Part shown: one piece after another, positions 49,401-57,500 of the stretch
Numbering within the stretch: position 1 is the first letter of the stretch
How the letters are laid out: every line of letters begins with the position of its first letter
Origin: Gordionus sp. m RMFG-2023
Taxonomy: Eukaryota; Nematomorpha; Gordioida; Chordodea; Parachordodidae
Reading direction: 5' to 3'
Assembly (NCBI RefSeq): GCF_954871325.1
Contig: NC_088776.1
Coordinates: 48,378,569 to 48,442,568, forward strand
Length of the DNA: 64,000 bases
The notes under the pieces: model-generated
The model's database searches: none
What the model was told of the DNA's origin: nothing
Seen by the model: the letters and a program-made list of their open reading frames with translations, nothing else
Program-made: the position numbers and the translations under genes

Positions 49401-51941
49401 TTTTTTAAATCTATTAATTTATTTATTAAAATCAATAATTACTAATTATTATCGTGAATGGAGGTAATAAAATTAATAAAAATAAAGAAAAATTGATCTG
49501 ATAAACATTTTAAAAATCGATCAGCTGTTAAATCGTGCTGAATCGAATTCCACTATGAATGCAGTCTTAGTTAAGTTTTTTTAAAAAAAATAGGCGTATG
49601 TTTATTTTGCTTGTGTCATTTCTTTAAAAATCGCTGGTTTACTTTTCATAACTACGTGAAACATGAAGAATGATAACGCCGGGTCTTTACGAACACCATC
49701 AACACGTGTAGGAAAAACCAATTGGCGTCCCAAATTAACATTGAAGATTATATTCAGTGATTTTCATAACTCCTTTCAAAAGTAATATAGATTGGAATAT
49801 GGATTTATTACTCAGTCCAAAAAATTATAATTTTTTTCGCCGTATAATACTCTTAAGACTTCAACAACGAACCTCTGACATTTCTTCACCTACAGCAAAT
49901 AACTGCAATATTTCTCTGATTTTATATTTCATTAACATTTAAATTTGTATTAATCTCCTATCAATCTTGCTTTGTACCTTTTTTTAACATTTCATATAAA
50001 CGGAGAATTTCAACCGTCTATTTCAATCTAATTCAACAGAGCATCTACCAAATTTTACCAGTTTAAATAATATTCAATTCAATGACGAAAAGCAAAGCCT
50101 AGCTATTCAATTCGAGTTATGCTATTAGCGCTGGTTGGAGGATTTATCAAACTATACATTGGTTTCTTGAAAAAAAAAAAATTGCGTAAAATCATGATTT
50201 TTGAATCGGTTAGCACCTGGATTTTGTATCGCGACACCACTCTGACATTTTATCAGTCTGTTTTTAAGGTCCTCTCCGGATTTTTATATAATCCTTTCCA
50301 GCCATTTTTAAAATCAAACCTTCTTAGGCCAAAATGTTTCTGCTGATTATTATAATAAATCAAATATCTACAATGCACCCCCCCCCTTCCCTCCATTTAT
50401 TAGATAAATAAAATTTGAAACAAACATTTATAAATTATTTATATTTATTCTCTAAATATTATCACAAATTATAAAAATTACATATCATATACAATTTATA
50501 GGTATATATCATATACAGAAAATATGAGGAATTATTTCAAATTTTTTTTATTGAATCGGGATCCCGTAATTTGGTTACCCAATTATGTACCTTTTTCGAA
50601 TATTTTTTTTTCGAGAAGTAGGGTGTTGTCATATTTTAACTTGGAGAAACAAAACTTTGTGCTTCACCATGTCTTTTTTAATGTACAAGCGTTACAAATT
50701 ATCGCGTACAAAGTGACGAGTAGAATGACAGAGAATAATAAGGTATCGGAGTGATAAAGTGTCGCATTACCAAGTGTCGAATTACGAATTGACATCAATC
50801 CAAAAACAGTTAATTTAATAATTCAACGTTAAAGTTGTTAAAAGATGGTCTTCCTGATGTATCAATGTACTATAATTTTTCAAATCAAACTCATTAAACA
50901 GCTTAAATAACGGTTATATTATAACAATGATTAATTTTCTTTTCAAGACATTTTTTTTTTAAATTTGAAAAAATATAACATTTCAATATAAAAATTGAGA
51001 AAAGATTTATATACTATTTAGATTATAAAAAATAATGAGGATTTATTTGTAAAAAAAAATAATATTCACTGAAATTAGGTCTAGAACGGTTTCTGAAAAG
51101 CCGACTATATACATGGAAACGGCGACCGCATTCGCCAAAGAAAATATTATTCCTATGGCTCCCCCAAATTCTGGTCCCAAACTTCTGGATATCATGTAAT
51201 ATGCGCCACCTTTAATATAAAAACGTAAAATATCTTTAATTCTTCTCATCTATTAAAATATTACTTACATAATATAATATTAAAATATGTGGTAGGTAGG
51301 TAAAATAAAAACGACATATCTTTTATTATAAACTAACCCTATATATCGGGCATCATATCATCTACAATACACGTTTATGAAGTATTAATAATAAATCATT
51401 TACCCCTAATTTTATCAGGCTAGAAATATAAATAAATGAATGAAAAGTTTTGTTCAAGCACGACTCAATCCGAAACATGTCGGACCGAACTCGATCAAAC
51501 CGGACCGATTAGGTCTCTAAAAAAGAGAGGGAAAATCATATTATTTGAAAAAGGGATATAGAAAGTTTCTAATTCTTTGGAAAAAATAATACCTCCTTTA
51601 ACGTCCCCATTTGTGCAAATTGCCGACATAGACATAGATGTTATGATCGTGACAGTAATTGAAAGCAAAACTATCATAGTGGCTAAACCTGATTTTCGTA
51701 AAAATAATTGTGTAATTAATAAAATTAGATCATTTTGAAATAATATTATTATACCTACTCCAGATTGACCTACCACCCAAGATAGTCGTAAAAATAGCAT
51801 AACACCCCATATGTTCAACATACATCTCACCTTTGATATAAAAAAAATATTATTTAATTGTCAAAAAAGGGCAGAAATATGAATTTATAGATTTAAATAA
51901 CGAGTTTTTAACAAAAAACCATCGATTAAAATAATTTTATT

Positions 51942-51985
<44 letters not shown>

Positions 51986-52254
51986 TCCTCTCTCCTTCCC
52001 TCCCTTTTTTATTATGATCTCCTCTCCCAATAAAATATACAATGTGAATCGTCTGTTGAAGTAATAATACATTTTTTTAATTTAAAACACTCAACTAATA
52101 CTCCTTTAATCCAACCAAACTTGGGGCCTAATGATATTCCTCTCTCCTTGTCACTCCCTATTCTTTTGATCCCAGTTCTAAGGGAGTGCAGAGGCATTTC
52201 TTGTTGCTGCCTGTATTCATTGTACTCTCCATTTTGGGGTTCGTTAAAATCTTG
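22500..52254 (-). CDS. NKCC: Na-K-Cl type cation-chloride cotransporter, 24 exons recognised, N-terminus missing
   Basis: Membrane symporter bringing Na, K and Cl into the cell. Exons 5' to 3': 52254-52096, 51830-51755, 51688-51593, 51209-51070, 49260-49144, 48818-48707, 45992-45865, 45347-44916, 44353-44246, 37449-37326, 37080-36979, 36768-36613, 36345-36246, 35321-35210, 34294-34160, 33808-33702, 31886-31645, 30585-30420, 29688-29425, 29190-28984, 28688-28574, 28414-28328, 23834-23655, 22635-22500. Landmarks: [107 protein letters not shown] then TAA. The AANISGD-type loop and the two serines in TLSSALASL favour a Na-dependent NKCC/NCC, not a KCC. About 1,200 codons. Phases agree at every junction except between the exons ending at 31645 and starting at 30585, so a small exon may be missing. 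No N-terminal phospho-threonine region was found upstream. Confidence 0.94.
22790..23420 (+). mobile_element. LINE reverse-transcriptase C-terminal fragment
   Basis: The open stretch 22826-23008 reads [17 protein letters not shown] then [16 protein letters not shown], the familiar segment after the polymerase domain of many non-LTR elements ([12 protein letters not shown]). Later pieces in shifted frames give MIRWM-like, KMFWACGK and SRGRPKMTW motifs, ending near 23410. It is a 5'-truncated, broken copy from a LINE different from that at 13-16 kb. It lies in the last intron of the cotransporter gene, in the opposite orientation. Confidence 0.8.
23948..24718 (+). mobile_element. hAT element (771 bp) with transposase relic
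   Basis: Ends CAGGTATCCAAACCGAACC and, inverted, CAGGGATCTGAACCG; flanks TAGAATTA (23940-23947) and TGGTATTA (24719-24726), an 8-bp target duplication with two changes. Both subterminal zones are arrays of GAACCGAACC-type words. Near 24280-24350 the plus strand reads [16 protein letters not shown], a hAT dimerisation motif, so this is a deletion derivative of an autonomous element. A second copy lies inverted at 61650-62132. It sits about 110 bases upstream of the acceptor of cotransporter exon 23655-23834. Confidence 0.85.
25480..26165. repeat. Direct duplication of about 310 bp inside the Harbinger composite
   Basis: 25487-25795 and 25857-26160 share AATTTATATGTATTAAATT, AGTCATCCAAGAA-TTGTTTATAAAATCAATATTTGGTAC, ATTGTCTGCT, GGTAATAATAAGATTTATTAGAAATTGAT and GAAAAGCATTTGCCTGAAA in the same order with few changes. 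An inverted third copy lies at 26935-27080. Confidence 0.85.
26107..26628 (-). pseudogene. Harbinger-associated MADF (Myb/SANT-like) DNA-binding protein, decayed
   Basis: From the ATG at 26628: [20 protein letters not shown], then [11 protein letters not shown], then a likely intron (26536-26496), then [33 protein letters not shown] and a basic [10 protein letters not shown], ending at 26107. This is the MADF pattern (LIDAVR, LYD, KDR, W, KW-NLRD, WPYYE-LSFL). PIF/Harbinger elements are known to carry such a second protein beside the transposase. The splice junction as read is one base out of frame, so the copy is probably dead. Confidence 0.72.
28000..28290 (+). repeat. Interspersed repeat family X, diverged copy
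   Basis: ACTGGATTGTTAAAAAAAAAGTCGATAGTATAAAGATAG and the ending ATCGGACGTGTACGTGCAGGGGC match the order of motifs in 5140-5640. It lies in the cotransporter intron just below exon 28414-28328. Confidence 0.45.
28806..28875. repeat. CTTT/CCTTCCATCCTCT minisatellite
   Basis: A 34-base unit (TTTCTTTCTTTCTTCCTTCCATCCTCTC) is present twice, followed by a partial one, in the cotransporter intron between exons 29190-28984 and 28688-28574. Confidence 0.85.
31950..33535. repeat. Direct repeat pair of 350-400 bp in a cotransporter intron
   Basis: Copies 31950-32305 and 33133-33535 share TTTCTTAAGTTCGATTAGA, AATAAAATAATCGATTTGT, TTGATCTTTATATAAGAAAA, AAAAAGTAAATCTGTTTTCT and TATTATAAAATAAACAATTT in the same order. 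They lie 1.18 kb apart in the intron between exons 33808-33702 and 31886-31645. The first copy begins close to the acceptor of exon 31886-31645. No LTR-type ends, primer site or coding sequence lies between them, so a local duplication is the simplest reading. Confidence 0.85.
32455..32712. repeat. Tandem pair, period about 130 bp
   Basis: TCAATATAGCTAT begins at 32471 and again at 32601. Each is followed by GTTTTTTCGTAATTATA, CTTTAACTTAAAA, CTATAAATTACACTATAT and AATATAATAATATTTCC. The pair lies between the two copies of the larger direct repeat. Confidence 0.88.
37680..38250 (+). repeat. Unknown interspersed repeat, copy B, with a short internal tandem
   Basis: Partner of 19790-20300 (see there). 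Between 38050 and 38145, GAAGTAGCGAATATTGAATT then AAGTTGTTAAAAAA is duplicated in tandem with a period near 54 bp. Lies in the 6.8-kb cotransporter intron. Confidence 0.6.
38814..39482. mobile_element. Non-autonomous hAT element (669 bp)
   Basis: Perfect 13-bp inverted ends CAGAGACCTGCAG and CTGCAGGTCTCTG, flanked by ATATATTT (38806-38813) and ATATGTTT (39483-39490), an 8-bp target duplication with one change. Subterminal zones repeat CCGGGCCGGGCC and GGGCCGAGCC words; the 500-bp centre is AT-rich without coding pattern. A GAGACCTACAATCC-CCCGGCCTGAAATTGGCC segment at 2066-2110 in the DPYS-like gene looks like a piece of a related element. Confidence 0.9.
39945..41518 (+). mobile_element. Tc1-like transposon, degraded
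   Basis: Inverted ends CACTACCACCGGCCATAAATGA and TCATTTATGGCCGGTAGT next to TA on both sides. The plus strand encodes a Tc1 transposase in pieces. An N-terminal helix-turn-helix part spans 40346-40585 ([27 protein letters not shown]). WSDESKF lies near 40800. The C-terminal part spans 40917-41372 ([36 protein letters not shown]). The second catalytic Asp (QQDNDPKHTS in the family) is Asn here. Stops and a frameshift separate the parts. It lies in the 6.8-kb cotransporter intron, opposite to the gene. Confidence 0.92.
41519..44245. other. Rest of the 6.8-kb cotransporter intron
   Basis: A plus-strand stretch at 42288-42479 reads [20 protein letters not shown] then [20 protein letters not shown]; it has ordinary composition but no family I can name. 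42860-43030 holds a diverged direct repeat (CCAAAATTTTAAATACCTACCAAAT twice). 43850-43970 carries AACGTGTTCACGTT and GTTGAACGCGTTCATT, facing CGTTCATTG and AACGCGTTCATGTTCAAC at 37495-37530 on the other side of the intron. These may be the ends of a single old insertion of about 6.4 kb now holding the other elements. Confidence 0.35.
44520..44790 (-). repeat. Interspersed repeat family X, inverted copy
   Basis: AGTGCTTATAATTTTCCCG, then GGAAATATCGTACTTTTTCA and ACAGTCCAATA are the reverse complement of the core at 5205-5275. Flanked by GAATCGATTC and CGGGTCGGAA words. Lies between cotransporter exons 45347-44916 and 44353-44246. Confidence 0.6.
46987..48514 (+). mobile_element. mariner-type transposon (1.53 kb), degraded
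   Basis: Ends CACAGGATGGTCCGATTAG and, inverted, TTCAGGGTGGTCCGATTGA, each next to TA. Similarity of the two ends runs about 44 bp. Plus-strand transposase pieces: [16 protein letters not shown] then [15 protein letters not shown] (DNA-binding part, 47330-47510), and [21 protein letters not shown] followed by PPSSPDLNQ (catalytic part, 47985-48105). The middle is broken and carries a direct duplication (47543-47715). In the cotransporter intron between exons 48818-48707 and 45992-45865. Confidence 0.88.
47543..47715. repeat. 86-bp tandem duplication inside the mariner copy
   Basis: CATTTGATTCGT begins at 47551 and again at 47637, each followed by CTAAGAAATTTTTGCTTAAA and TTCAATCCATGTTTGATTCA. 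The units are nearly identical (one extra base and a G/A pair of changes), so this happened after the element was inserted. Confidence 0.92.
49351..49566. mobile_element. PIF/Harbinger MITE (216 bp) with TTA target duplication
   Basis: TTA at 49348-49350 and 49567-49569 flanks long inverted ends: ATTCATAGTGGGATCTGATC then CAGAATGGTTTAACAACTGA TCGATTTTT against AAAAATCGATCAGCTGTTAA ATCGTGCTGAATCGAATTCC ACTATGAATGCAGTC. The end (GACTGCATTCATAGTGG) resembles that of the composite at 25118 (GGCTGCATTCAAAGTGG), so one transposase may have moved both. It lies about 90 bases upstream of the acceptor of cotransporter exon 49260-49144. Confidence 0.87.
51939..51988. repeat. CTTT microsatellite
   Basis: About twelve CTTT units followed by a pyrimidine-rich tail (CTCTCTCCTTCCCTCCC), in the cotransporter intron between exons 52254-52096 and 51830-51755. 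Confidence 0.95.
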
Positions 52255-52965
52255 CTAAAAAATCGAAATTTTATTGGATTTTTAAAATGTGAAACTTAAC
52301 GTTAAAATATATTAAAAAAATATATATCTTGTATATATAATTTTCTAAAAACTTCAATCAAATTTAGCCAAGTGTTTAAAAAATATTCGTCCAATAAATA
52401 TCATCACAGCTCATTCGGTCCACATGCTAGGTTAACATATAAACATCTTATATACAATCTTCTATTAATACACTTCTTACAAAATGATAAGTTTTTTCTA
52501 GGATTTTGTAATTGTATTATTTTTTTATAAATTGATTCCGAAATTTATACTACAAAAATCTACAATTCAATAAAACCCAAATCTACTAAAATCAAAAAAA
52601 AAACCAAGTTAAAAATTTTAATTTATGTTAACATATATTTTAATTTTAAAAAGATTCCACGATTCATTCTACCAACACAAAACCAAGTTAAATTTTTTAA
52701 TTTAATTACTATTTTATTATTTGCATAACAAACCATTCAACAAAACCAAAATCTACCAAGAATAAAAAAAACAAACCAAGTTAAAAAAATTTAATTTATC
52801 AACAAATTATTTTTCTGATTTATATATCATCAAATAAAGTGGAAATTTCTAAGCATATTTATCATATTAAAAAAAGTTCTAATAGGTAAAAAGAGGAGAG
52901 GGATATTTGATTTTTGGGACATACTAAACAAATGACACTAAGCATCTACATTATTTTTAACTAGC
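52255..52965. other. Flank upstream of the first recognised cotransporter exon
   Basis: AT-rich with a repeated AAACCAAGTTAAA/AAACCAAAATCTAC motif between 52560 and 52800 (three diverged units, period near 70-110 bp). The acceptor TTTTTTAG at 52255-52262 shows that an exon must lie further upstream, but none was recognised here. Confidence 0.5.
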
Positions 52966-52970
52966 TGATA

Positions 52971-53840
52971 GCCCGTCAAGAATAACGGGCTTTCAGAATA
53001 TATTCCTTATTTAATGATGGATAAATAATAAATTTCATTTGATGATGGGAATCAGAAATTGCCCAGCACGTGTTTATAACATACCGGGCCTATATGTATA
53101 ATTTGTTTTAATTACAAAAATATTAAATTTATGTATAATTTTTAGTAGGCCTCAGATTTATTTTATTTAAAAGTACTAAATTGTAATTATAATTTATATT
53201 ATTTATTTTAAATAAATATTCCTGCACAACAATCATTGGTACAAGAACATTATTGTGGCTTGCTCAACACTAAGTGTGAATATTGTGATTCTCTAAATTT
53301 CTCTTTGGAAAAACCCTCAGATGGCAGATTCAAGAATTGCTATCATAAGAGTAAAGTTAAAATACCATCAATCCAATAATATTCCTTTTTACAAGGCCTT
53401 TTATCAAAAACAATGAATTTCATATAAACTTTATGAAACATATCCGTTCATATAATAATTCTCTTGCTTTTACATCGATGGATGCACAGATTTCTAACAG
53501 TTTGAACCCGGGCCCATATTGTTTTAGAGTTCATGGACAAATTTACACAGGACTTCTCATTTATATCCTTCCATTGGGATGCCTCCCAAATTTGCACAAC
53601 TATATGTCCTTTTAGTAGGGGTGCTAATAAGAGACATTGTTTCTGTGTGAAAAATCTTAATAATTGGATGAAATTTTTTTTATCTTATCAAGGTGTGTAT
53701 TTATGTCCTTTATTGGCAATAAAAAAATGTCTCAAGAACTGGGGTGTGTTGACTATACTGAAAACCCTATATCTATCATCCTTTCATAGAGTGGCTTATA
53801 ATATTTTTTTTAAGATATAAAGAGTTATATTAAAGCTAGC
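52971..53840 (+). mobile_element. Helitron fragment between copies of a MITE end
   Basis: Plus-strand pieces match the Helitron helicase-like N domain: NTKCEYCDSLNFSLEKPSDG, FKNCYHKSKVKIP, NNSLAFTSMDAQISN, GPYCFRVHGQIY, and in another frame PPKFAQLYVL. Frames change several times, so it is dead. It is bordered at 52971 by CTAGCTGATAGCCCGTCAAG and at 53834 by AGCTAGCTGATAATTCATCA, the terminal word of the palindromic MITE that follows. Whether these words are Helitron ends or unrelated MITE pieces is open. Confidence 0.75.
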
Positions 53841-53892
53841 TGATAATTCATCAAGAATGATAGGGAATCAGAATTTTTTCCTTATTCAATGA

Positions 53893-54511
53893 CTAGCTGA
53901 TAGCCCGTCATGAATGACGGGGAATCAGAATTTTCTCCTTTATACAATGATGGATGAATCAGAAATTTTCCTATTTTATGAGATGTGATTCAGAAATTTA
54001 TATTTATTTAGATGAGGGGTTATTCTATAATTTTCCATTATTTTTTATAATTTAAATTTATGTGCACAATAAAAAATCTTTTAAAATAAATTTTTATTCA
54101 TTTTGTATTTGTAATTTATAATCTAAAAAATACATTCTTGCTAGATGAGTTTTTTTGCATAACTAATTGTTGATTTTAACTTTGCCCCACAAAACTCTTC
54201 TAGCAAGAATATATGTTTTCGATTATAAATTACAAATACAAACGAATAAAAATTAATTTTAAAAGATTTTTATTGTGCACATATATTAAAATTACTAAAT
54301 ATATACTTCATAAACATATTTTATCAAAAATAATGGAAAATTTTAGAATAACCCCTCATCTAAATAAATATAAATTTCTAAATCACATCTTATAAGATAG
54401 GAAAATTTCATATTCATCCAACATCGAATAAAGGTAAATTTAATATTCATCCATCCTTGAATAAAGGAGAAAATTCTGATTCCCAGTCATTCTTTACGGG
54501 CTATCAGTTAG
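53893..54511. mobile_element. Palindromic MITE, about 620 bp
   Basis: Almost the whole element is one fold-back. CTAGCTGATAGCCCGTCATG faces CGGGCTATCAGTTAG; AATTTATGTGCACAATAAAA (54050s) faces TTTTATTGTGCACATATATT (54270s); TTTGTATTTGTAATTTATAA faces TTATAAATTACAAATACAAA. The centre is near 54170. Arms are about 300 bp each. TA next to both ends may be the target duplication. It has no coding capacity. Other copies or pieces: 9390-12420 (split by hAT), 18270-18295, 52971 and 53834. Confidence 0.87.
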
Positions 54512-57500
54512 TATTTAATATTTTTCTAGTAAAACCAATAATGGAAGAATAAAACTATAAAGAATAGAATTAATTTATTTACTCGATTAAAATATGTATT
54601 ATGTAACTGTGAGACGAGTTTAGGGTTCAAGACTAGAAAAAAATTGATTCCAATTACACAATTCATCTGAATTACATTGGTCTTTATATACCTATAAAAA
54701 TATGAATCAAATAGAATATTTGCATTAATCTTATTTTCAAGAATAATTGTATTATTCGCATTCGTATGAATCGAATAATTCCTTATTTGTATTCGAATAA
54801 TAAAAATCATTAAAATGAAAAAATCTTAAAATTTTTTAGAATAAGATTTTCAAAGTTTATTATTATTTAAAAAGTGATTTATAAATTTAAAAAGTCATTT
54901 ATAGTTGAAATAAAGTAAAAGAAATAAAATGTTCCTATTTTATATTTATAAATAAGTTTAATATTTACGATAAATTTTGATGAAAAAATGTAAAAAATTT
55001 TAAATTATACGAATAATTTTAAACGAATAATATAAAAAATTGACAAATAATATTTTTTCCTAATTCGTATTCGATTCGAAAATTTGTTATTTACTAAAAT
55101 TAACCGGAACAGGTAGAATGTTAAGGGCTCGGGCAAATCGTGCAAAAAATCTTAACAAACCAGGTTTTGCATATCTCATGCTATTATCTTTATTTTTTTG
55201 ATTTTATTCATACAAAAAACGAATGAATAAATGACCTTTACCTTTTAAGCCATTATTGAGTTTTGACTGAGAAATAATTTAATTTCCCTTTTTTATCATT
55301 TTAATATATTTTTTATTTTCTGCAATAAATCTTAAAACATTGAGAACTAAACATCATTATTTAATATTATATAGAATGATAATGAATGAGGCGAAGATTA
55401 AAATAAATACTCAACATTGATAATGAAAAAATCGATAATTAATTAATTAATAGAAAAAAAGAGTTTATTTAATTTATTTCAAAATAGAAGAGATTTCATA
55501 GCATTTAAAATGCTCATCCTACAATTTGTTTGGAGTCATGACTTGGTTACAACATGTAACAGGATTGGGCAGTATGGCGAATACTTGTATCTTGTATCTT
55601 TCAAGATACTCGATCCTTCTTCAAAAATTTAAAAAAATATTGCACCCATAGAACTACTTTTTTAAGAAGAATATTTCTAGTTTGATCACTTTATTTAGAA
55701 AAAGAAATAGCTCATCCCTATGTAATATAACCCTTATCAACAGGATTATTATAAAAATCTTGGACTTGAGGTTTGCAATGGGGGGGGGGGGGGATTTGAC
55801 CCATAAGTTCACCTATTATTTTTAAAAACTTTTGACCAAGCAATACATGGTTTAAAAAAAATATCCCCTCCTTGGTTTATATTTTGCATCCCCACCCATT
55901 TTTTAAAATAATTTGAATATTTGTTGCTTCGGGTTTTTATTTATTTTGGTTATTTTATTAAATATTATTTTAAAAACATAAAATATGCAAAATTTCGAAA
56001 TAAAAGAATTAATTATTAAGAAATATAAACCCTCCTTGGCTACCCCATTCGTAAAATTATACTAACCCGCCCGTGTAAAATTTTTTAATTTGTTATCTCA
56101 TCTATGCGGGCGGATTGTATATTTTTCTCAATATTCTGATCTTGCTAAATTAATTAATCATACATAGATAGAAGCACAAACTTAACATATAAAAGTGTCA
56201 AATTACAAGTTGTTTTAGAAAAAATTTTTAATAAATCCGACATTCATTTATGACCTCTCTTCTCAAATTAATGTTTATATCATCTGAACATAACACATAA
56301 CTAAGAAGAATAACATTAAAAAAAGAAAATACTTCTCAAATTATCTAGTTAATCTTTAGTATATTCTATAAATATATTAAAATTGTCAGATGGCATGAGA
56401 TCGTTAACTATACGTTCATTAAGTTGTAAAATACAAACCAAGATGGAAGAAGAAAGAAGAGATAAATTTATGCTTAAATGAAAAGAAAAACAGGAAGTGA
56501 ATGTAAGTGGAATTTTAATATTGCAAGCATAAAACTAAGTTTTTTTTAAAAAAGCAGAGAATGTGGATATATTAATATTTTTAAATAATATTTTAGCAAA
56601 AATGGGGCCAACAAAAGTGGGGTCATGCATGTAATTAATAATAAAAAAAAATTTTTAAAAACGAATTTTTAATAATTCTCTTTTTTTCATTACCATTACA
56701 CCATCTAATCTTAGAATTTAGTGAGAGGTGATAACGATTAAATTATATAGTAATTAAAATGAATTCCATGTTTAAAAAAAAATTTATCACTGCATAAATT
56801 TTTTAAAAAAAAAAGGTTATTTATAATTATAAATAATATATTTTGGTCATGCGATATAATATGATTGTTGAATGGTCTTTACAAAGATTAGGCTGATTTT
56901 TTATTTGAATGGTTTCTTTTTTTATCAAATAAAACTTCTTTTTATAAAAAAAAAATTTAAAAATTTGTTATCGGAAGTGATAAAAATTATAGTTTAGAAT
57001 TCATAAATCATATTTAAAGTATTTTTTTAAAGAAAATAAAAACAATCAATCTAGTGGGAAGGGCGAATCATATATGATTAAATATCCGTTACTATCTAGA
57101 TAAAATGGATTTTCACTAAATGTCTGTCAAGATCAAATGCAAAACATCATCCAAGCGAAAGTGTTCTTTTTTTTATAAAATAAGCTATGGAGTAAGAGTA
57201 TCAGGGACATATGGATTTTATTTTGGGACCCGTTCAATAAAATAGAAGATCCATCTAAAACTAGAATAAAAAAGTAAATCCAAATCTAAAACTAGCAAAA
57301 ATAATTTTAGCGTTTAATCCCCAGGTTCCTTTAAATATGCCACTGAATGGGAATGATTAAATCTATTTAAATAGGATTTAAAAAATATTTGTATATTTAA
57401 AATAAATAGTATTAAATTTTATAATTAAAGAACAAGATTTAATAATGAGACCTATTAAAATTGTCAGTTTGTTTTAGTATAAACGAAATAACCAAAATTA

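Noticed and set aside
22500-52254. K-Cl cotransporter (KCC) identity
   Set aside because: [17 protein letters not shown] and [14 protein letters not shown] match the Na-dependent branch; KCCs differ in both motifs.
55780-55793. 14-base G run as a functional G-quadruplex site
   Set aside because: A single homopolymer without further G tracts; possibly a sequencing or assembly error.
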